DNA of 64,000 nt from Glycine soja (taxonomy: Eukaryota; Streptophyta; Magnoliopsida; Fabales; Fabaceae): the NCBI RefSeq assembly GCF_004193775.1, contig NC_041019.1:12324204-12388203 (forward strand), in the 5' to 3' direction. Positions within the stretch are counted from its first letter, which is position 1. Each line of letters starts with the position of its first letter. The notes under the pieces are model-generated. The model was given only the letters and a program-made list of their open reading frames with translations. It did not search any database and was not told where the DNA came from. Below, in pieces: positions 60,062 through 64,000 of this stretch. The translations under genes and the position numbers were made by a program.

Positions 60062-60180
60062 CTGCATAAAGAGACGTGTTGATGTTTGTGGAGCTTTCCT
60101 TGCACGCAACATGCCACGGTAATTGACCAAGTCCAGTCTTGGTGAATAACGAGTAGCAGAAAAAGGAGAAACACAGTCAT
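60062..60180 (-). pseudogene. Exon-like fragment inside the Pack-CACTA, unknown gene
   Basis: The minus-strand frame reads SATRYSPRLDLVNYRGMLRA then RKAPQTSTRLFMQ before a GT donor (GCAG/GTATGA). Higher GC than the flanks. It is not a recognised IQD exon and may be a piece of another captured gene. Confidence 0.35.
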
Positions 60181-60610
60181 TAATAATTCATTTCTTCAAC
60201 ATTATAGAGTACAGTATACGCATCTTCAATTTTCTACTCATCATTCCAAATCTTGTACACGACTACCCGAGCACAAAATTATCAATCTAGAAATGAGGAA
60301 AAAGGCTTGGTGTTGCCCTGCATTGCTGAAAATATAAATATACATATAAACCAGAATGTTAAACATCTTTCTAAAGTAGAAAAAAAAGTGGCATAGTTTA
60401 TTGGACTTTGTTGTGGCTTGTTTGAAATCAAATTATATATGATTTAGAATCACATTAAAATGTCAACTGACATGATTTTAAGTCAATGTCTACATATTTA
60501 ATTTAATTTTAAATTAATGTGGAGTTAAAGTTCATCTAACTTCAAAATTAATTTTTTAAGTTCAGCAGAAATGGTCACCCAATGACAACACAGGCAAGCA
60601 GACAAGTTAC

Positions 60611-61037
60611 CTTGTGAGCAAGAGAGTAAGCCATGGCTCTTTCTCTTTTGAAAGCTTCTTCTTGCCTCATTTGTATCTTTGTCTTAACGTCTTCCAACGT
60701 TCCTCTGCTGTCACACCATCCTTCCTACAAATTCCATTAGATACAATACCACACCACAGGTAAATGATGAAACACAAGCTTGTATGGGTGAGTTATAAAT
60801 TATAATACCTCAGCTTGCTTCAAAAGATCATGTTTACTCCGTCGCACGTTGAGCAAGTTTTGCACAGCTTGCCCCTCTATGGACATCCTCACACGACTAG
60901 CTCTTACTCTGGCCTGAACTCGAACCAAGGCCTGCATGCACCTTAATGTCTCCGCTGTCTGCTTCCTCACGTGTCTCCCCCCGAACAAGTGCTTGAATCC
61001 TCACCACTGCCTTCAATGCCCTCAAAGCCCTTCTTGC
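60611..61037 (-). pseudogene. IQD-like: Captured IQD (IQ-domain, calmodulin-binding) gene, two central exons
   Basis: IQD proteins bind calmodulin through IQ motifs and act as scaffolds, often at microtubules. Exon 61037-60809 encodes ARRALRALKAVVRIQALVRG, then (after one extra G in a G-run at about 60976-60981) GRHVRKQTAETLRCMQALVR, VQARVRASRVRMSIEGQAVQ and RRSKHDLLKQAE. Exon 60724-60611 encodes GWCDSRGTLEDVKTKIQMRQ and EEAFKRERAMAYSLAHK. Introns are GT-AG. This is the 67-residue IQ core and following helix of the IQD family. The extra G shifts the frame, so the copy is a pseudogene. No C-terminal IQD exon was found. Confidence 0.92.
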
Positions 61038-61190
61038 CTGCAATCACCACACAAGTGATGTCGAAATATAAGGTTGGTCTAGTGGTAAAGGCCGAACGCA
61101 GAAGGAAAAGGGGGAGAGGCCATATGTTAGAAACTAACAATCCTAGCAATTAATATTTGTCTATAAAAAAAAATAGTGAATGTAAGATGG

Positions 61191-61500
61191 TATACCAAGA
61201 AGGCGCGAAGCTTGGACTCATCCAGATCGCACTGAGTGGAACCTCCGACGCTGCTGGTGACGTTGAGGAGGCGGTGGCCACCCTCGGGGATGAAGGCGCC
61301 GGTGTAGAGGGAGAGCCCGCGGAGGCAGAAGGCGGCGGAGAGCGTGACGTCGACGGGGAACAACCGGGGGAGCGCTGTGAGAAGGAGGCAGAGGAGGGTG
61401 GAGAGTTGGGAGAGCGAGGCGGAGACGAAGAGGCATTTAGCCTTTGGAGCGAGGAGTGAGACGCGGGCGGAGCCTCTAGAGGGATTGGGGGTTAGGGTTC
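61191..61500 (-). pseudogene. IQD-like: GC-rich upstream exon of the captured IQD gene (identity of frame uncertain)
   Basis: A GC-rich block on the minus strand ends CGCGCCTTCTTG/GTATAC. Splicing to 61037 gives RAFL-ARRALRAL, exactly the IQD core junction. That frame stays open for about 100 codons upstream (…SLYTGAFIPEGGHRLLNV…), but these residues do not look like a known IQD N-terminus; all three frames are fairly open because of base composition. It may be a scrambled IQD first exon or a fusion with another gene. The acidic plus-strand frame here is taken as a shadow. Confidence 0.5.
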
Positions 61501-61760
61501 TTGGCTGTGCTGTGCATGTACCACTCTCACATATATATCTAGGGCTTTTGTTTTAATTGAGATAACGACGGTCTTTTATTAAGACTCGTTGTTATTGTTA
61601 TCACCAACACACATTCTAAGGCGGTTTTTTAATAATCGTCTTAGAATGTGTCCTTTTTGTAAAATAATTACAAAAATGCCACCGGTTAATTTTTTAAGGC
61701 GGTTCTAAAATAACCGTCATAGATTCGCTGTCGTAAAATCCCACATTTTTAGTAGTGTTC

Positions 61761-62778
61761 AACACCCCTTCGGTGCACTTCTCCCTACTAAAAATCCATC
61801 TATTTTGCAAGAAACAATTAATTTAGCAGGATTTTTTTTCTAGTACAGTCCTTAAACAGAATACTTGAATGCATGGAATATCTACGAATACCCAAAGAGT
61901 AAATTTTGATGATATATTCAATATACAAATTTTCTCAGAGCTTTGTGTTCTATTCTGACCTTTCTAGTTTCTTCTCCAATTAATATACCCTTAACATGTA
62001 TTTTTCTCCCTTTTGCTTCGTTCTTAATTTTTTTTCATTTTTAATTGTTTTATTTAAACATTGCTTGTTTCTATCGTATCAAGAATTTGTTTCCAAATAA
62101 ATAATTAGTCTATATTTTAAGCATTGCTTTGAGTCAGATTTTGTACTCACTTTAGAGCACCAAAGGTATATTGATATTATTATCTTATTCTGGACTTGCT
62201 GTTTTCTAACAAGAGCAAAGGTATTGGCTTCACCACTTTCTGTTACTAATGATTCTATTCATGTCATGCCAGTTAGTGGTTGTTTACACTTTCCTTATTT
62301 GGTTTGTATCTTCATACTGGAAGTGCCATGACTTTGTAATTCATAACCACATGGTTGATGATAATGGAAGCAAGAGAACAAACTTAAATTCGTTCACAAC
62401 TAACAATTTGAAAATTATGAATAACAATTTGAACAAACTTTAATTTTTTTTATGCTGATGTTGTATGATTTTTTTATACAAATTCTAGTTTTTTAAAGAA
62501 AATTATTTTAGGTAGTTTTAATTTTAATCTTCTCAAATTCAGAATTATTATCAATTTTCCCAAAGATTAATATGTTATTAATAATAACTAAAATAAGTGG
62601 TTTGTTCAAGGACCTGGGGTAGGTGGGGAAAATGTCCTTGACTTTTTTTTTTAATATGACAAAATTGAAACTTAACTAAAATTCAGAATTCTTTGGTTTT
62701 TCATAAAAAAGAATGTTTTCATTGGTGGTTCGAATCTGGGAGTCTACTGATATGCGTTTTTTTTTACTTGTTGTACAG
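61761..62778. other. AT-rich spacer, no gene seen
   Basis: Outside the inner CACTA, possibly still within the outer one. Only short frames occur. Confidence 0.5.
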
Positions 62779-63045
62779 TTTTGCAGCTTTGCTATAAGCA
62801 GTTAACTGGAAGGATACCTACACAACTTGGTGATTTGAAGAAGCTTAGTGTTCTTGCTCTTCAGTCAAACCTGCTGGGTGGAGCTATCCCTGCTAGTCTA
62901 GGTGATTTGGGAAAGTTAATGAGGCTAGATTTGAACTCTAATAATATCTTTGGTTTCATTCCCATTAAACTAGCTGATCTTCCTTCACTGCAAGTTCTGG
63001 ATGTTCACAATAATACTCTCTCTGGGAATGTACATCCTGGTAAAC
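62779..63045 (+). pseudogene. Leucine-rich repeat exon (LRR receptor-like kinase fragment)
   Basis: After an acceptor (TTGTACAG, ending 62778) the frame encodes three LRRs of the plant 24-residue type: LTGRIPTQLGDLKKLSVL, IPASLGDLGKLMRLDLNS and KLADLPSLQVLDVHNNTLSG. This kind of exon lies in the ectodomain of small LRR receptor-like kinases or LRR proteins. It runs on to VHPGKHD without a clear donor. No signal peptide or transmembrane exon is next to it. It may be the last LRR exon of a gene whose other exons are outside the window, or a captured fragment. Confidence 0.75.
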
Positions 63046-63099
63046 ATGATGCTACTCCTTTCATTTTATTTTATTGCTACTATCCATTTCTTCATTGAT

Positions 63100-63748
63100 A
63101 TATTTTGTTTTGTCATTGAAAATGTTCAAACTAAAATAAGTTTATTTTGCTACCCTTTATTAAAATGATTTACGTTATGATTGTTTGATACTTCAATAAT
63201 CAGCATCTTTTAAATATTCTGGTATAAAGTATACACCAACAACATGTTATTAGTAAGAAAAGGCCGTGGTTGGTACTGAGAGCATCTCTTTTCTCACTAT
63301 TACTCATGGATGCTTCAAGAGAACACTCTTTCTCATGGTTTATTTTTCAATGAACAAGCTTTTGATGGATCTTTGCTTCTGAACACTCTTTCTCAGGGTT
63401 TATTTTTCGTGGGTTATTGATTAATAATTAAAAACCTGATCCAAGTGCTCCTCTATAACATTGCTACATGATTAGCTCGTTGTTTGATTATAATATATAA
63501 CCTTAAATGTCCTTGAAAGGAGTTGGACTACTGGATTGTTTTATTGACCTGGAGAAAATATGGCATCGCTGTTCATATAGTTTTGTGAAAACACTTCTTA
63601 ATTTCCATGGCAATATGAAATAAGTATTTTTATTCACGTTCTGCTACTAGTTGTTAACTTAAGCTTCTTTTTCTCCTTTGTATAACTTGCCCAAGTGTCA
63701 AACATCTACATAATAAATATGAAGATCCTTTTATTTTCCTCTATACAG
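63100..63748. other. Spacer or intron with a short direct repeat
   Basis: GAACACTCTTTCTCA(T/G)GGTTTATTTTTC occurs twice (about 63320 and 63380). No exon recognised. Confidence 0.5.
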
Positions 63749-63870
63749 ATAACTTGCTATTGACTGAAGACCAGAAAACAGTCAAGCTAGCAGATTTTGG
63801 TTAGAAAAAATTCATTAACTGAGATGATGACTGCTGAAACAGGAACTTACCGTTGGATGGCTCCATAGTA
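63749..63870 (+). pseudogene. Broken Raf-like/STY protein kinase exon
   Basis: After CTATACAG the frame reads DNLLLTEDQKTVKLADFG, the kinase catalytic-loop end and DFG motif, then a TAG stop. With the frame continuing past stops come EMMTAETGTYRWMAP and another stop: the activation segment up to the APE motif, in which the E codon is now a stop (MAP-stop). This pattern fits Raf-like/STY serine/threonine-tyrosine kinases. At least two in-frame stops make it a pseudogene fragment. It is not clearly linked to the LRR exon upstream, because LRR kinases have a different activation segment. Confidence 0.72.
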
Positions 63871-64000
63871 TTGACAGATACATGCACTTTAATGTGAATG
63901 TAAACTGCTTTGATCAGTTTTAAGTAGAAAACAAAATAGAATTTTGTTAGCTTAGCTTCTTTAAATGTGATAAACAACATAGAATAGTGTACTCTTCTGA

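Larger units (their letters stand above)
55542..61757. mobile_element. Pack-CACTA element, 6,216 bp, TSD TTC, carrying IQD exons
   Basis: Left end CACTACTAAAAAAAAAGG (55542) and right end TTTTTAGTAGTG (61757) are inverted termini, and both continue into TTTTACGAC. The flanks are TTC at 55539-55541 and TTC at 61758-61760, the 3-bp duplication expected for CACTA elements. Subterminal hairpins CAAAGACGGTTATTAGCTAA and complements fill 55600-55925; related TAAGGCGGTT repeats lie at 61560-61735. No transposase was recognised, so the element is non-autonomous. It sits inside the outer CACTA at 54425. Confidence 0.9.

Noticed and set aside
61157..61459. Acidic 100-codon plus-strand frame
   Set aside because: Low-complexity Glu/Gly composition opposite the IQD-linked exon; the minus strand has the splice-compatible frame.

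Overview
The window looks like nuclear DNA of a legume, most probably soybean or a close Glycine relative (inference from gene family sequences and from soybean-type CACTA and PMD elements; no search was run). It is AT-rich, intron-rich and packed with transposable elements. One clearly intact host gene is present: a 19-exon HISN4-type gene (19125-29376) for the chloroplast bifunctional imidazole glycerol phosphate synthase of histidine biosynthesis.

Layout. 1-2382 (minus): a plant-mobile-domain (PMD/MAIN-like) transposon gene whose first exon is split by about 261 bp of plastid DNA (end of the atpF group II intron plus start of atpF exon 2). 4240-4590: GC-rich imperfect palindromes. 4870-9083: promoter and first two coding exons of a villin-4-like gene, two orphan exon-like pieces, then a hairpin-rich CACTA right end. 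9539-9930 (minus): a small two-exon GRF zinc-finger gene. 10328-13790: a multiply disabled PPR gene. 14-19 kb: AT-rich spacer with two TIR elements.

19-36.4 kb: HISN4, followed about 2.2 kb downstream of its duplicated segment by a large inverted partial copy (arms 22230-28063 and 30259-36399). The arms are told apart by a LINE insertion in the left arm only and a solo LTR in the right arm only. The inverted copy lacks the first and last exons and has lost a key catalytic Asp codon and a splice donor, so it cannot encode a working enzyme, but together with HISN4 it forms a natural inverted repeat of about 4.6 kb per arm.

36.4-40 kb: a degraded MuDR-like transposase, a second copy of the GRF-gene tail and a short repeat fragment. 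40.5-51.6 kb: a candidate 11-kb CACTA-like unit holding an AGL11/SEEDSTICK-like MADS exon, other exon-like fragments and a small non-autonomous LTR retrotransposon. 53.8-54.42 kb: a second, decayed PMD gene cut by a CACTA left end at 54425; inside that element lies a fragment of a CFM3-like chloroplast splicing-factor gene. 55542-61757: a well-delimited CACTA element (3-bp target duplication TTC on both sides) carrying IQ-domain (IQD) gene exons. The window ends with an LRR exon and a broken kinase exon.

The themes are gene capture by CACTA elements (IQD, CFM3-like, MADS, perhaps villin), organelle-to-nucleus DNA transfer, and an inverted-repeat pseudogene beside an essential amino-acid biosynthesis gene. 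No tRNA, rRNA or CRISPR locus was recognised.
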